Positions 9,669-18,390 of a DNA stretch of 64,000 nucleotides are shown here, one piece after another (the first letter of the stretch is position 1; each line of letters opens with the position of its first letter). The position numbers were made by a program, and so were the translations under genes. This DNA comes from Actinomycetota bacterium (lineage in GTDB: Bacteria; Actinomycetota; Thermoleophilia; Solirubrobacterales; Solirubrobacteraceae), in contig VAYS01000008.1 in assembly GCA_005883215.1 (NCBI GenBank), positions 22,951 through 86,950 on the forward strand, in the 5' to 3' direction. Below the pieces are notes generated by a model. It searched no databases and was not told where the DNA came from. It was given only the letters and a program-made list of their open reading frames with translations.

Positions 9669-11183
9669 ATGAGCCTGCGGCCGCGGCGGCTCCTCAGCCT
9701 GGTCGTCGCGGTAGCCGCCCTGGCCGCGTGCGCGCCCGCCAGTGTCGCGGCAGCGCCGAGCTTCTCCGACCATGCCGATCTGCGCGTGGTATCGCAGAAG
9801 CAGCTCGATGCCCGCCTGCTGGCCGTGACCGTATCCACGCCGGCGCTGGGCAGCACGGCGAACATCCGCATCCTCCTGCCCGCCGACTATGGCGCGGACC
9901 CTGGCCGCCGCTATCCGGTCTTCTACCTCCTGCACGGCACCAGCGGCGGCGCGTCTGACTGGACCGGACTGGGCGACGCCGAGAAGGCGACGGCGGGCCT
10001 GCCGCTGATCGTGGTCATGCCCGATATCGCGCTCAACGACAACGGCGGCGGATGGTGCACCAACTGGTACAACGGGGGCGCGAGGGGCGTGCCCGAGTGG
10101 GAGACGTTCCACATCGACGAGCTGATCCCCTGGATCGACCACAACCTGGCCACGATCGCCGGACGCGACGGCCGCGCGATCGCGGGCCTCTCCCAGGGGG
10201 GCTTTTGCTCGATGAGGGCGACGCTGGCCGGAAACCTGCGTAGCACGGACCTCTTCATGTACACGGGCAACGGTCAGCCGGGCCCGCTGGACCCGTCGCC
10301 CGTCAACCCCGGCGCGACATCGATCGAGGCCATGGTCGGCCAGGACAACGAGTACTTTCACAACCGTCTTGGTTCGCTGGGCATTCCGAGCTTCTATGAC
10401 AACTATGGGCCCGGCACCCACACCTGGCCCTACTGGACGCGCGATCTGCAGCAGAGCGTGGCCCCGATCATGGCCGACTTCGCCCACCCGCCGCCGATGC
10501 CGTCGCGGATCACCTACACGATCGCCGACGCGCAGTACGCGGTGTTCGGGTGGCAGGTCACGATGCACCGCAACGCGGAGGAGTTCAGCACCCTCGAGGA
10601 CGCCGACGCCCGTGGCTTCGCGCTTGCGGGCAGCGGCTCGGGCACCGTCGTGACGCCCCCGTCCTACACGCCTGGCGCGAGCTACACGCTGACGCTGCGC
10701 GGCGACACGGTCGAGAAGTCCTCAACTGAGACCGCCGGCCCGGACGGTCGCCTGCACATCGACGTGCCGCTCGGACCGCCCAACCCCTACCAGCAGGACA
10801 CCGCGGCGGCGAATGCCACTGGGACGCGCACCTACACGACCACGGTCGGGATAGCGGACCATGGCCGGCCCGCTCGCACGGTGCCCGGCGCTCGGGCCGG
10901 CCGCGCGTGCACTGGCCGGCGGGCGGTCACGATTCACATCCACTTGCCCCCCGGGGCCACCGTCACAGCAGTGCGGCTGCGAATCAACGGGCGCCGACAC
11001 TCCGCCCGGCTGCGGCGCGGTGACGTGCGCGTCAGCCTCGCCAGCCTGCCCGCCGGCACCTACCGGCTAAAGCTCGCCGTCCATTTCCGTCGCGGGCGCC
11101 GAACAGGCATCATCCGGGCAGGACGCACGCGTCACACCTGCCGACCGAGAACGCGGCGGCGGCGAGGGTCCATCCGACCTTGA
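9669..11183 (+). CDS. Secreted alpha/beta-hydrolase esterase (Ag85/esterase D-like) with C-terminal Arg-rich domain
   Basis: The 504-residue protein has a signal peptide (LLSLVVAVAALAACAPASVAAA), a putative-esterase fold with YPVFYLLHGTSGGASDW, nucleophile elbow GLSQGGFCS, and GTHTWPYW as the likely His motif. This resembles mycolyltransferase-like and feruloyl-esterase-like exported esterases. A separate C-terminal domain (about residues 414-504) is flanked by cysteines and ends in an Arg-rich tail; the same layout recurs in the LVIVD protein at 25787. The ATG at 9669 follows GGGAGGACC. Confidence 0.82.
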   Translation: MSLRPRRLLSLVVAVAALAACAPASVAAAPSFSDHADLRVVSQKQLDARLLAVTVSTPALGSTANIRILLPADYGADPGRRYPVFYLLHGTSGGASDWTGLGDAEKATAGLPLIVVMPDIALNDNGGGWCTNWYNGGARGVPEWETFHIDELIPWIDHNLATIAGRDGRAIAGLSQGGFCSMRATLAGNLRSTDLFMYTGNGQPGPLDPSPVNPGATSIEAMVGQDNEYFHNRLGSLGIPSFYDNYGPGTHTWPYWTRDLQQSVAPIMADFAHPPPMPSRITYTIADAQYAVFGWQVTMHRNAEEFSTLEDADARGFALAGSGSGTVVTPPSYTPGASYTLTLRGDTVEKSSTETAGPDGRLHIDVPLGPPNPYQQDTAAANATGTRTYTTTVGIADHGRPARTVPGARAGRACTGRRAVTIHIHLPPGATVTAVRLRINGRRHSARLRRGDVRVSLASLPAGTYRLKLAVHFRRGRRTGIIRAGRTRHTCRPRTRRRRGSIRP

Positions 11184-11236
11184 TCTGCCATCGAGCTCCG
11201 CGAAACCTGGTTCAACTCGAACGGGCGGGGTGGGGT

Positions 11237-11265
11237 GGGGCCGGGCCCTTCCAGAACCCGGCCCC
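11237..11265. terminator. GC-rich hairpin between esterase and convergent hypothetical gene
   Basis: GGGGCCGGG at 11237-11245 pairs perfectly with CCCGGCCCC at 11257-11265 (9-bp stem, 11-nt loop). There is no U-tract. Its position after the esterase and between convergent genes suggests a bidirectional terminator. Confidence 0.5.
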
Positions 11266-11285
11266 GGCTCGCGGTTGGGGTTCGA

Positions 11286-11555
11286 TCAGTACTTGACTTT
11301 GCCGTGGAGTTGCTCGGTCACGGCTGCGGTCAGGCTCGGCTGGGTGCCTTTCCGCTGAATGTGCCAGTGGCGCCGCCATAGATGCCCCGCATCTGGATCA
11401 TCGGGAGGACGCCGCTTATGCTGGGCGGCACCGCCGCTGAACGACCCATGCGTCCGAGCGTATTCCGGGGGGCGGACCCAGCCATGCCGTCCCTGCTTGC
11501 GTTGCCACTTGAGCCCCCACTGCTCTGGGGGTAGCTTTTCGGGCTGTCGGCTCAC
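11286..11555 (-). CDS. Hypothetical small basic protein
   Basis: An 89-residue frame starting with GTG (MSRQPEKLPPEQWGLKWQ), rich in Trp, Arg and His. No domain is recognised. Trp-containing, low-alanine composition is unlike shadow frames in this GC-rich DNA, which supports coding, but there is no strong ribosome site. The gap 11556-11785 holds no supported gene. Confidence 0.4.
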   Translation of the reverse strand: MSRQPEKLPPEQWGLKWQRKQGRHGWVRPPEYARTHGSFSGGAAQHKRRPPDDPDAGHLWRRHWHIQRKGTQPSLTAAVTEQLHGKVKY

Positions 11556-11785
11556 TTGGCAGGGGCCGGATCCCGAGGGGGAGCGTTGACGGGCAGGGTT
11601 ATCGGGGATGACACCACGCGGGAGGCGGCGCGGCCCAGCGATGGGCGCGATTCATGGTTCACGGGCCCTCATGGGCTTGTCCCGGCCGCCAAGCGGGCGC
11701 TTGACCCGATAAGACCGCCAGCCCCACCCTCGCCAAGGACAGCCCTCGGTGACGCTGCGGAGGCGCGACTGGAGTACGGGGGCCC

Positions 11786-13375
11786 GTGACCCGCCGCCAC
11801 TACCTCACGGTCGGGGTCGTGGTCGCCGCGGTGTCCGCCGGCGGTGCGGTTATGGCGCCGGTGGCTGTCGCCGGTGACTACGACATATACAACTGCCCGT
11901 CGGCCAACGGCAGCACCAGCGCCGGCGCCTGGGCGGCGGTCGCCGACCCGAGCAACTCGTTCTCCAACCGTCAGGTATGTCCCACGCCGGGCGACCCCAA
12001 CGCAGACTGGATCGGGTTCAGCACCGCGTCGATGAACCCGAGTACCGCCGCAACCGAGGTTCTCACCGTCCCCGCTGGTAGCAGCATCACCGTCACCCAC
12101 GTCAAGGTGTGGTGGCGACTCGCCCAGCAAACGAGCGGATCGAGCACCTTCGGCGAAGTCGACTCCGACGGCGCAAAGAGCGCGATCTACTTCACGCCCC
12201 ACGACTCTACGGGCACCCCAGATGACGTCGCGCTGAGCTCGACAACGAAGCAGCTCAAACTCCAGCTTGACTGTGGGACTAACTCGACTGCTTCGCCGTG
12301 CCAGTTCGGCAGCAACCCTGTACCAATCGAGCAGATCTTCGGCGTGCAGACGACGCTGCACTCTGACGCGGCGCCGGTCGGTCAGATCACCGGGGGCACG
12401 CTCACCTACGGCGGCCCGCGGTCGGGGACGCAGACGGTGGCGGTGCACACGACGTCGGCGGAGAGCGGGGTGGCCAAGCTCGAGGTGCTGTTGGACGGGC
12501 AGGTGGTGGGCACGGACGACTACTCGGCCAGCCCGTCGCTGTGTCCGCACGCGTCGTTTGCGGCGTGCCGGTCGGCGGTCGACGACACGGTTAGCGCCAA
12601 CACGGCGGCGGTTCCGGACGGGCCGCACACGATGCTCGTGCGGGTGACGGATACGGCGGGCAACATCACGATGGTCTCGGGCGGGCAGGTGACGACGGCC
12701 AATCCGTTCGTGGCCGGGCCGGTGGATCGCGGGCCGCCGAACGGCAGCCCGGCGTCGGACCACGCCACCCTCACCCTCGCCACCCGCCGCACCCTTCGCG
12801 CCGGCTTCGGCAAGCGCGCACTACTGCGGGGGCGCTTGGCCAATGAGGCGGGCCGGCCGATCGCCGGCGCCACGCTGGACGTATACACCCAAGTGCTCAG
12901 TCCGGGCGCGCCGTATCGGCTGCTCGGGCATGTGCTCAGCGGCGGTGACGGCGGGTATCGGGTAGTAGTGCCGGCCGGCCCGTCGCGACACCTGCTGATC
13001 GGCTACCGGTCGCACCTGAACGACGTCAAGCCCACAGCTCTGGCCGAGGCAACCGAAACCGTTCCCGCTGCCGCCAAGCTCACCCCCGTGCCGCGTCATG
13101 TGCGCAACGGCCAGCGGGTGGTCTTCCGCGGCCATCTGCTCGGTGGGTTCGTGCCGGCCAGTGGCAAGGCGGTGGAGGTCCAGGTGAAGATCGGCCGGAC
13201 CTGGCGGGACATCCTCTCGACCCGCAGCGACCGCCACGGCCTGTTCAAGGCGGGGTATCGGTTCACGCGCACTCACGCCCGGGTGACGTACAGGTTCCGG
13301 GCGGTGATCCGCACCGACAGCGACTACCCATACACCGACGGGCGCTCGAACATCGCGCGGGTCCGGCTGAACTGA
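11786..13375 (+). CDS. Secreted protein with Ig-like/carbohydrate-binding-type domains
   Basis: The 529-residue product has a signal peptide ending around APVAVAGDY, an N-terminal beta-sandwich region (residues about 30-200) with conserved aromatic and cysteine positions, a middle domain with SGVAKLEVLLDGQVVG and DGPHTMLVRVTDTAGN typical of Ig-like folds, and two C-terminal carboxypeptidase-regulatory/Ig-like segments (GRLANEAGRPIAGATLDVY; SDRHGLFKAGYRF). Such proteins are common and abundant in Solirubrobacterales. The start is GTG at 11786. No enzyme motif is seen. Confidence 0.75.
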   Translation: MTRRHYLTVGVVVAAVSAGGAVMAPVAVAGDYDIYNCPSANGSTSAGAWAAVADPSNSFSNRQVCPTPGDPNADWIGFSTASMNPSTAATEVLTVPAGSSITVTHVKVWWRLAQQTSGSSTFGEVDSDGAKSAIYFTPHDSTGTPDDVALSSTTKQLKLQLDCGTNSTASPCQFGSNPVPIEQIFGVQTTLHSDAAPVGQITGGTLTYGGPRSGTQTVAVHTTSAESGVAKLEVLLDGQVVGTDDYSASPSLCPHASFAACRSAVDDTVSANTAAVPDGPHTMLVRVTDTAGNITMVSGGQVTTANPFVAGPVDRGPPNGSPASDHATLTLATRRTLRAGFGKRALLRGRLANEAGRPIAGATLDVYTQVLSPGAPYRLLGHVLSGGDGGYRVVVPAGPSRHLLIGYRSHLNDVKPTALAEATETVPAAAKLTPVPRHVRNGQRVVFRGHLLGGFVPASGKAVEVQVKIGRTWRDILSTRSDRHGLFKAGYRFTRTHARVTYRFRAVIRTDSDYPYTDGRSNIARVRLN

Positions 13376-13423
13376 TCTCTCGGCGCCGGCGCGCAGGGTG
13401 CGCGCGCTGCGATGCTTAGGTGT

Positions 13424-14161
13424 ATGGCTGGTTTGACGGTGGATGTTCGAACCGAGGACGGCGTCGCCGACGCCTATCTAGCTTGGCCCGATGCTGGCGT
13501 GACGCGGGGCGGGGTGCTGTTGTTGATGGATACGTTCGGGTTGCGCGATCAGATCCGGGCGATGGCCGACTGCATCTGCGCCGGGGGATATGCCGTGCTG
13601 ACGCCCAACCTGTTCTATCGCGCCGGCCGCGCCCCCGTGCTAACGCTTCCTGACCTGACCGATCCGCAGGGCCGGGCGAAGTTCTTTGAGCAGGTAAAGC
13701 CGCTGATGGGCGCGCTTACGCCCGAACGGATTTGCGCTGACGCTCGGGCATACGTCGATTACCTGGCCGAGGAGGCGCCCGGCCCACTTGCGATCACTGG
13801 CTATTGCATGGGCGTGCGGGTCGGCTGGCGCGTCGCCACGGCCTATCCCGATCGAGTCGACGCGCTGGCCGGGTTTCACGGTGGCCGTCTGGTCACCGAC
13901 GACCCCGATAGCCCGCACCGCACTGCCGATCGGCTGCGGGCCGAGGTCTACCTTGGCCACGCCGACAACGATGCGACCAACACCGCCGAGCAGATCCGCG
14001 CCCTGGACCAGGCGCTCGAGGCGGCCGGGGTGCGCTACCGCTCAGAGGTTTACGCGGGAGCGGCGCACGGGTTCACCATGGCCGACACGCCGGCCTACAA
14101 CCAGCAGGCGGCCGAGCGCCACTTCCGCGAGCTCTTCGAGCTACTCGAGCGCCTCGCCTGA
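13424..14161 (+). CDS. Dienelactone hydrolase family protein
   Basis: Alpha/beta hydrolase of the dienelactone hydrolase family, 245 residues. The Cys nucleophile elbow is GYCMGVR, the acid lies in a VYLGHADND strand, and the His is in GAAHGFTM, giving the Cys-Asp-His triad expected for the family. The natural substrate cannot be read from sequence. An ATG at 13424 or at 13412 are both possible; I prefer 13424 since it begins directly with the first strand (GLTVDVRTEDG). Confidence 0.85.
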   Translation: MAGLTVDVRTEDGVADAYLAWPDAGVTRGGVLLLMDTFGLRDQIRAMADCICAGGYAVLTPNLFYRAGRAPVLTLPDLTDPQGRAKFFEQVKPLMGALTPERICADARAYVDYLAEEAPGPLAITGYCMGVRVGWRVATAYPDRVDALAGFHGGRLVTDDPDSPHRTADRLRAEVYLGHADNDATNTAEQIRALDQALEAAGVRYRSEVYAGAAHGFTMADTPAYNQQAAERHFRELFELLERLA

Positions 14162-14196
14162 CCCCATCCTGGTCGCCAGACGGCGGCTGTTGCGGG

Positions 14197-14439
14197 CTAG
14201 GCTCTCTTGCGGGTGCCGCTTCCGCGCGCGGTCCGGGCGGTCTTGGAGGCCGCTTTGCCGGCGGTCTTGGCTGTCCGGCGGACCGCCTTGGCGGCGCCGG
14301 CCACACTCTTGCCCGTAGTACGAGCCGACGTTTTGACTTGCCGGGCGCCCTGCTTTGCCGTTCTGGCGGTCGCGTTGCGTTTGCGTGTGGCGGCGGCCTT
14401 CTTTGCCGCTGCGCTGCGCTGGGCCTTGGTCTGTGCCAT
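14197..14439 (-). CDS. Lys/Arg/Ala-rich histone H1-like protein
   Basis: An 80-residue protein composed almost wholly of Ala, Lys, Arg and Thr (AKKAAATRKRNATARTAKQG), lacking a globular core, like the C-terminal tails of histone H1 or mycobacterial HupB. It is likely a DNA-compacting nucleoid protein. AGGAGGACC precedes the ATG and overlaps the stop of the small acidic gene upstream, so the two are probably cotranslated. Confidence 0.7.
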   Translation of the reverse strand: MAQTKAQRSAAAKKAAATRKRNATARTAKQGARQVKTSARTTGKSVAGAAKAVRRTAKTAGKAASKTARTARGSGTRKRA

Positions 14440-14448
14440 CCGGTCCTC

Positions 14449-14628
14449 CTAGTGTCCGGTTTTGTCGAGCTTTTCCACGCCGCGTTCGACGTCCTCTTCG
14501 TCGACCGGCGGGTTGCCGCGCGGGCTGTTGGCCGGCTCGCCCGATGGGTCCGTCTCGTCCGTCTGCTTCTCGGACGAGCGCTCCTCGGCTTGTTCGGTGG
14601 GATCGGGGTGCTGTTCGATCGATTCCAT
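14449..14628 (-). CDS. Small acidic disordered protein (59 aa), cotranscribed with the histone-like gene
   Basis: The minus strand from the ATG at 14628 encodes 59 residues rich in Glu, Asp, Pro and Ser, ending in a GNPPVDEEDVERGVEKLDK motif that I have seen at the C-terminus of small actinobacterial proteins. The TAG at 14449-14451 sits inside the ribosome site of the next gene (ATG at 14439). Strong acidity right before a strongly basic partner suggests a functional pair, but no function is known. Confidence 0.6.
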   Translation of the reverse strand: MESIEQHPDPTEQAEERSSEKQTDETDPSGEPANSPRGNPPVDEEDVERGVEKLDKTGH

Positions 14629-14784
14629 GCCCGCGACTTTCCCGTCGTAGCGCCCGCCGAAACGACGCCCGGCGACGTAGAGGTGTTCGAGAGCGCCGAC
14701 GCTTTCATCGCTTCGCAGCGGGCCGCGGCTACCCGGGCCCGCTTGGGGTGGTCGGAGGGGCCCCCGCCCCCTTCCCGGGACGCC

Positions 14785-15246
14785 TTAGAGCCGGTAGCCG
14801 CGCTTGGCCTTTTTGAGTTGGCCCTGGGCGGCCATTTTGCTCAGGGCGGTGGCGACGGTGTTGCGGTTCAAGCCGGTCTGGGTGGCGAGTTCGCCGGAGG
14901 TGAGGCCGGGCTTGTTTTTGAGTGTGGCGAGGATGACTTGGCGGCTGCTGCGGCGTCGTGTGGTGGTGCGTGCCCGGGTGGACCTTGTGGTCGGTCGCGA
15001 GCGCCTGCGCGGCGTGGCTCGGCTGGTTCTAGTGGTGCGCGAGGCGTTTGCGCTTCGTGTGGTGCGGGCTCGCTTTGGCTTTGGGGTTTGGCGGCGGCGC
15101 GGGGTGCGGGTGGGTTTTGCGCCGTCGTGTAGGGAGATGGCGTGACGCAGTTCGTCGGCCTCTTGCGCCAGCGGCGCCATCTTTGCTTCCAGGTCCTTAA
15201 GTCGCCCCTGCCAGTTCTTTACTGCCTGTTCAATGACGGAAGGCAT
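14785..15246 (-). CDS. Coiled-coil / basic linker / winged-helix DNA-binding protein
   Basis: The 153-residue protein has an N-terminal coiled coil (VKNWQGRLKDLEAKMAPLAQ), a long Arg/Thr-rich linker of AT-hook-like character at about 45-100, and a C-terminal helix-turn-helix (LTSGELATQTGLNRNTVATALSKM). This layout suits a nucleoid-associated or transcription factor acting as a dimer. AAGGAG precedes the ATG. It lies upstream, on the same strand as the acidic and histone-like genes. Confidence 0.7.
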   Translation of the reverse strand: MPSVIEQAVKNWQGRLKDLEAKMAPLAQEADELRHAISLHDGAKPTRTPRRRQTPKPKRARTTRSANASRTTRTSRATPRRRSRPTTRSTRARTTTRRRSSRQVILATLKNKPGLTSGELATQTGLNRNTVATALSKMAAQGQLKKAKRGYRL

Positions 15247-15579
15247 TGCAACTCCTTGTTGTCGTCGGGTCGGACGTGAAACCGCAGGCTAGCGACGATT
15301 GGCGTCAGGGTTGCAACCGGAGTTCCACCATGGCGTTGATGCGCGGGCGAGCTCCGTGTCTCGCTGACCGTCGGACCCACCGGTTGTCTCAGGTGAGCTT
15401 GCTTGCCAGGGAGTCGTAGTTTGGCGGTGGCTGGGCAATTGGCTTGCTGCTTGCCGGTGCGATCTCGGCGCCCGATCTGTGGCTCGGGTCCGGTGACCCA
15501 GACCCCCGCTGGTTGATTGTCAGGAGTGGTCTCTGCTCGAAGAGGGCGAGATCGAGCCGCGCAGTCGCGCCGTATTGGA
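15247..15579. other. Intergenic stretch, no supported gene
   Basis: Upstream region of the winged-helix gene. It contains only short frames without ribosome sites or recognisable protein features. No hairpin or repeat stands out. Confidence 0.4.
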
Positions 15580-15942
15580 TTAGGTCGTGTTTGAACTGGT
15601 GGTAGGGGTTGCGTCCGATGCCGAAGCTGAGCTGTCGTGTACGCGCCGAATGTGGTCGGTAGAGGGAGTCTGGCGGTCCATCTCCTCGAGGCCCTGAGCC
15701 ATGAGGCGAGCGCCGACCGCGCACACAGCCAGCACCCCCACTATCGCCGTGAGCCAGCCGGAATGACCCGTTAACCCCGCGACGACTGCACAGGCGATGA
15801 TGCCCAGCAGGCCGATGACCACCATCGTGACGATCGCCTCGGCCCAGTAGGTCCGGCGCGCCAGGCCAGGATCAACGTCAGTGTCGCGCAGCGGCGAGAT
15901 CCGACGCAACATACGAGCGAGCTGAAGTCCCGTTTGGCTCAC
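15580..15942 (-). CDS. Small membrane protein, hypothetical
   Basis: A 120-residue frame with two clear hydrophobic segments (EAIVTMVVIGLLGIIACAVV and GWLTAIVGVLAVCAVGA) preceded by a basic cytoplasmic-like N-terminus and followed by a Ser/Thr/Asp-rich tail. The start is GTG at 15942 or ATG at 15912. No family is recognised. Hydrophobic pattern and charge bias support a real membrane protein. Confidence 0.45.
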   Translation of the reverse strand: MSQTGLQLARMLRRISPLRDTDVDPGLARRTYWAEAIVTMVVIGLLGIIACAVVAGLTGHSGWLTAIVGVLAVCAVGARLMAQGLEEMDRQTPSTDHIRRVHDSSASASDATPTTSSNTT

Positions 15943-16394
15943 AGCGCAAAGGTGCCGAGCATTGGGCGCCCCGCAACCAGCCCCAGGTGGGGCAGCGGAT
16001 CACGGGATCCGCGTTGCTTGGGCTTGTGGTGCCCGTCGCCAGACCGGTTGACTCGGCTCTGGACGTATGTCCGACGAGTTGGCTCTTGTCGCCCCGCGCC
16101 AAGCCGCCGGCGCTTGCCGACGGCTCGAAGTGGCTAGAGGCGTGGGCGCCTCCCGGGTCAGGCAGCCTCCGTTCCAGGCTGAGGCGCACGGCCGGTGTGG
16201 GGTTGGCCCGGGTCGCGCGCCTCCGAGCCAACGTGGCTTGAAAGCCCGCGGGTTGCAGGCACTTTCAGATGACCTCGAGCCCAACGCGCGGGCCGGCTCC
16301 TTGGTGCTGGGGCTCCTTGAGATCGGTCCGCCGATGCCGCCCCGAAATTGCGCGTCACAGTGCCCCGACTCCTCTGGTTACTACACCGACGACC
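15943..16394. other. Intergenic stretch, no supported gene
   Basis: About 450 bp between two weak membrane-protein genes. Frames on both strands are low-complexity Arg/Pro/Ala-rich and lack ribosome sites. I see no RNA gene or repeat here. Confidence 0.35.
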
Positions 16395-16721
16395 GTGCCC
16401 CCGGATCCAGCACTGCCCGAGAAGGACTACGCCCCACAGGAGCCTGCCGTTAGGTCGCCGATATCGGCGCGGCCCGGGCTGGTAGCTGCCCGCACCGGAG
16501 CTTCCGCGGCTGATCCCTCGCTTGTCGCCGATGAGCTAGCGGGGACCGAATGGCTGCCGCTGTGGCGGAATGGCGACCCAATCGATCGGCCGCACTGGCT
16601 GCTGTTGGCGCCGTTGCGCCGGCGCTTGGCGATGGCCGACCGGCTCGTCCTCGCCGGCGCGGCAGCCATCGTCGTGCTGTTTTGGGTGCTCGTCGCCTGG
16701 CTGGTCCTCCAGCTTGTCTAG
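16395..16721 (+). CDS. Hypothetical protein with one C-terminal membrane segment
   Basis: From the GTG at 16395 the frame encodes 108 residues: a Pro/Ala-rich start, a segment with EWLPLWRNGDPIDRPHWLLLAP, and a strong terminal membrane helix (LVLAGAAAIVVLFWVLVAWLV). This would be a tail-anchored or single-pass protein. No family is recognised and the start is uncertain. Confidence 0.4.
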   Translation: MPPDPALPEKDYAPQEPAVRSPISARPGLVAARTGASAADPSLVADELAGTEWLPLWRNGDPIDRPHWLLLAPLRRRLAMADRLVLAGAAAIVVLFWVLVAWLVLQLV

Positions 16722-16783
16722 TCGTACTCGGTCAGCGCTGGCGCCCTGATCTCCGCCGACAGCGGACTCAAGTCTGGGTCGCG

Positions 16784-17053
16784 CTACTTGTTCTCGGCGC
16801 AGAAGGTGCCGTTGCCGACCTTAACCTGGACCTGGGGCTTGTCGCCGATCTCCACACAGGCGATCGCGTTTGAGGCGCTCTGATCGCTGACGAGCTTCTG
16901 GGCGGCGCTAGGGGAGCTGCAGTTGACGACGTGCCGGTTGGCGTCGATGCAGTCGCCCACCTTCGCCTTGCCAGAGCTGCTACCGCATGCGCCCACCGTG
17001 AGGGCCAGTACAGCTCCGCCCAAGATCCGCACGGATCGAAGCGTTCCCGTCAT
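16784..17053 (-). CDS. Small lipoprotein, LppU-like
   Basis: An 89-residue product with a lipoprotein signal (GGAVLALTVGACGSS) and a short domain with paired cysteines: KVGDCIDANRHVVNCSSPSAAQKLV and a later AIACVEIG. The pattern resembles the LppU/SCO3897-type envelope proteins of actinobacteria, function unknown. I chose the ATG at 17053, which gives a normal signal peptide; an in-frame upstream start at 17089 is less likely. Confidence 0.6.
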   Translation of the reverse strand: MTGTLRSVRILGGAVLALTVGACGSSSGKAKVGDCIDANRHVVNCSSPSAAQKLVSDQSASNAIACVEIGDKPQVQVKVGNGTFCAENK

Positions 17054-17147
17054 CTGGCTCACGCTATGGATCCGATTGCCAGCGGTCAACCTCGAGCTCG
17101 CCAGGCTCTGCCCCGGCCCCGCAGTTGAGGACTCCGCGCGAGCAACG

Positions 17148-17831
17148 TCAGCGCAAGCGGGTTGCCAGCTGGCTGAGCTGAGCCGAGAGCTGTGGCCAGT
17201 AGGGGCGCGTGGTCTGTGCGTCGCGCGCCAGGTCTTGTCGTGCCGTGACGGCGGGCTGCTGGCCGGCGAGGGTGACGCGGAGGTTCGCCGGTCTGCCGCT
17301 CAGGATTCGGGTGAGCTGGCCTACCGCCTGCTTGACCGTGGGCTCCTCGACCAGGATGGGCTTGGTGCGCGCGTAGCGCTGGAACCTGCGCACCACCGGG
17401 GCGTTGAGCCGTTCGGCGCTGCCCGTTCCGGTGGTCAGCGCGCCGGGGAGGATCCCGTCGAGCTGGTCAAACAGATTCGACGCCAGCTGACCGCCCACCG
17501 TTTGGTCCGGCGCGACGCCGAGGGTCTGGGTCACCGTCAGCGCGCGCAGCAGCTGCAGCGCCTTCCTGACGCCCTGCGGGTCGGAGAGAATCCTGCTGGT
17601 CGTCCTGGCCGCGCCCAACAGGTCGAGGTCGGCTTTTACCAGCGTCTGGTTGTCAGGGTCGCTCAACCCTGGGCCGCCCGTCGAGGGGGCAGCCTTGTGG
17701 GAGCTGCCCCCACACCCGACCGCCACTAGCGCGCACCCCAGCGTCAGGGCCGAGAGGCACCACCGCCACCGGAGAGCCACGGCCGCGCCATCCCGGGCGT
17801 CGCTCGTGCCGGCGTGAGCCCCGCTGGTCAT
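17148..17831 (-). CDS. Lipoprotein, hypothetical
   Basis: The 227-residue protein has a basic N-terminus, a hydrophobic signal (CLSALTLGCALVAVGCGGSS) with a plausible lipobox cysteine, then a helical domain without recognised family (residues about 55-227). GGGAG precedes the ATG at 17831. Probably an extracytoplasmic lipid-anchored protein; the role cannot be inferred. Confidence 0.6.
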   Translation of the reverse strand: MTSGAHAGTSDARDGAAVALRWRWCLSALTLGCALVAVGCGGSSHKAAPSTGGPGLSDPDNQTLVKADLDLLGAARTTSRILSDPQGVRKALQLLRALTVTQTLGVAPDQTVGGQLASNLFDQLDGILPGALTTGTGSAERLNAPVVRRFQRYARTKPILVEEPTVKQAVGQLTRILSGRPANLRVTLAGQQPAVTARQDLARDAQTTRPYWPQLSAQLSQLATRLR

Positions 17832-18033
17832 GCCATCTCCCATCCTACGACTTCGGGTAGGACCAGTACTCGGGCAACACCGGCAACTGCCGGCACGACA
17901 ACCTGGGCAAGGACGGGGCCGCGGCCGGTGTCGCCAGCACCCCGCCGGCGCCATTTTCCCGTGGGCGGGCGACAGCTCACCTAGGACCGCGCCGCCGCCC
18001 TCGTCGGCCGCGCGGCCCCCACATAGCGTGCGG

Positions 18034-18309
18034 CTATGCGCCCCGAAGTGCGTGCACGTCCATGTAGGTGATCGACGGCTGTCCGCCGACGCCGACCTCC
18101 TCGCGAGCCGCCCGAACCCGCTCGGTGAACTGCTCGGCCTCGTCGCGTGAGTCCCAGACCTCGACCACCCGGATCTTGCCGTCGTCCCCGACTGCGCCTA
18201 TGTGCAGCTGCGCGCCAGGCGGAGCGCTTTCCCCCAGGCCGAGGCGCTCACTGACCTCGTCGTACTGCTCAGGACTGGCACCGGTCTCGATCACGCGGCA
18301 GATCGCCAT
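18034..18309 (-). CDS. Antibiotic-biosynthesis-monooxygenase-like (ABM, dimeric alpha/beta-barrel) small protein
   Basis: A 91-residue single-domain protein: ICRVIETGASPEQYDEVSERLG, central GDDGKIRVVEVWDSRDEAEQFTERV and a C-terminal strand. This pattern (strand, helix, RVVEVWxSxExAxxF) fits the ABM/ferredoxin-like fold found in small heme-degrading or quinone-forming monooxygenases, but no catalytic residue can be assigned. TAGGAGGCG precedes the ATG. Confidence 0.7.
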   Translation of the reverse strand: MAICRVIETGASPEQYDEVSERLGLGESAPPGAQLHIGAVGDDGKIRVVEVWDSRDEAEQFTERVRAAREEVGVGGQPSITYMDVHALRGA

Positions 18310-18390
18310 ATCGCCTCCTAGCCCGTTGGGGCAGGTGAACGTATCGGATGGCCACTGGCGCTGCCATCGGCTGCGGCCCGGAGTCCGGTG

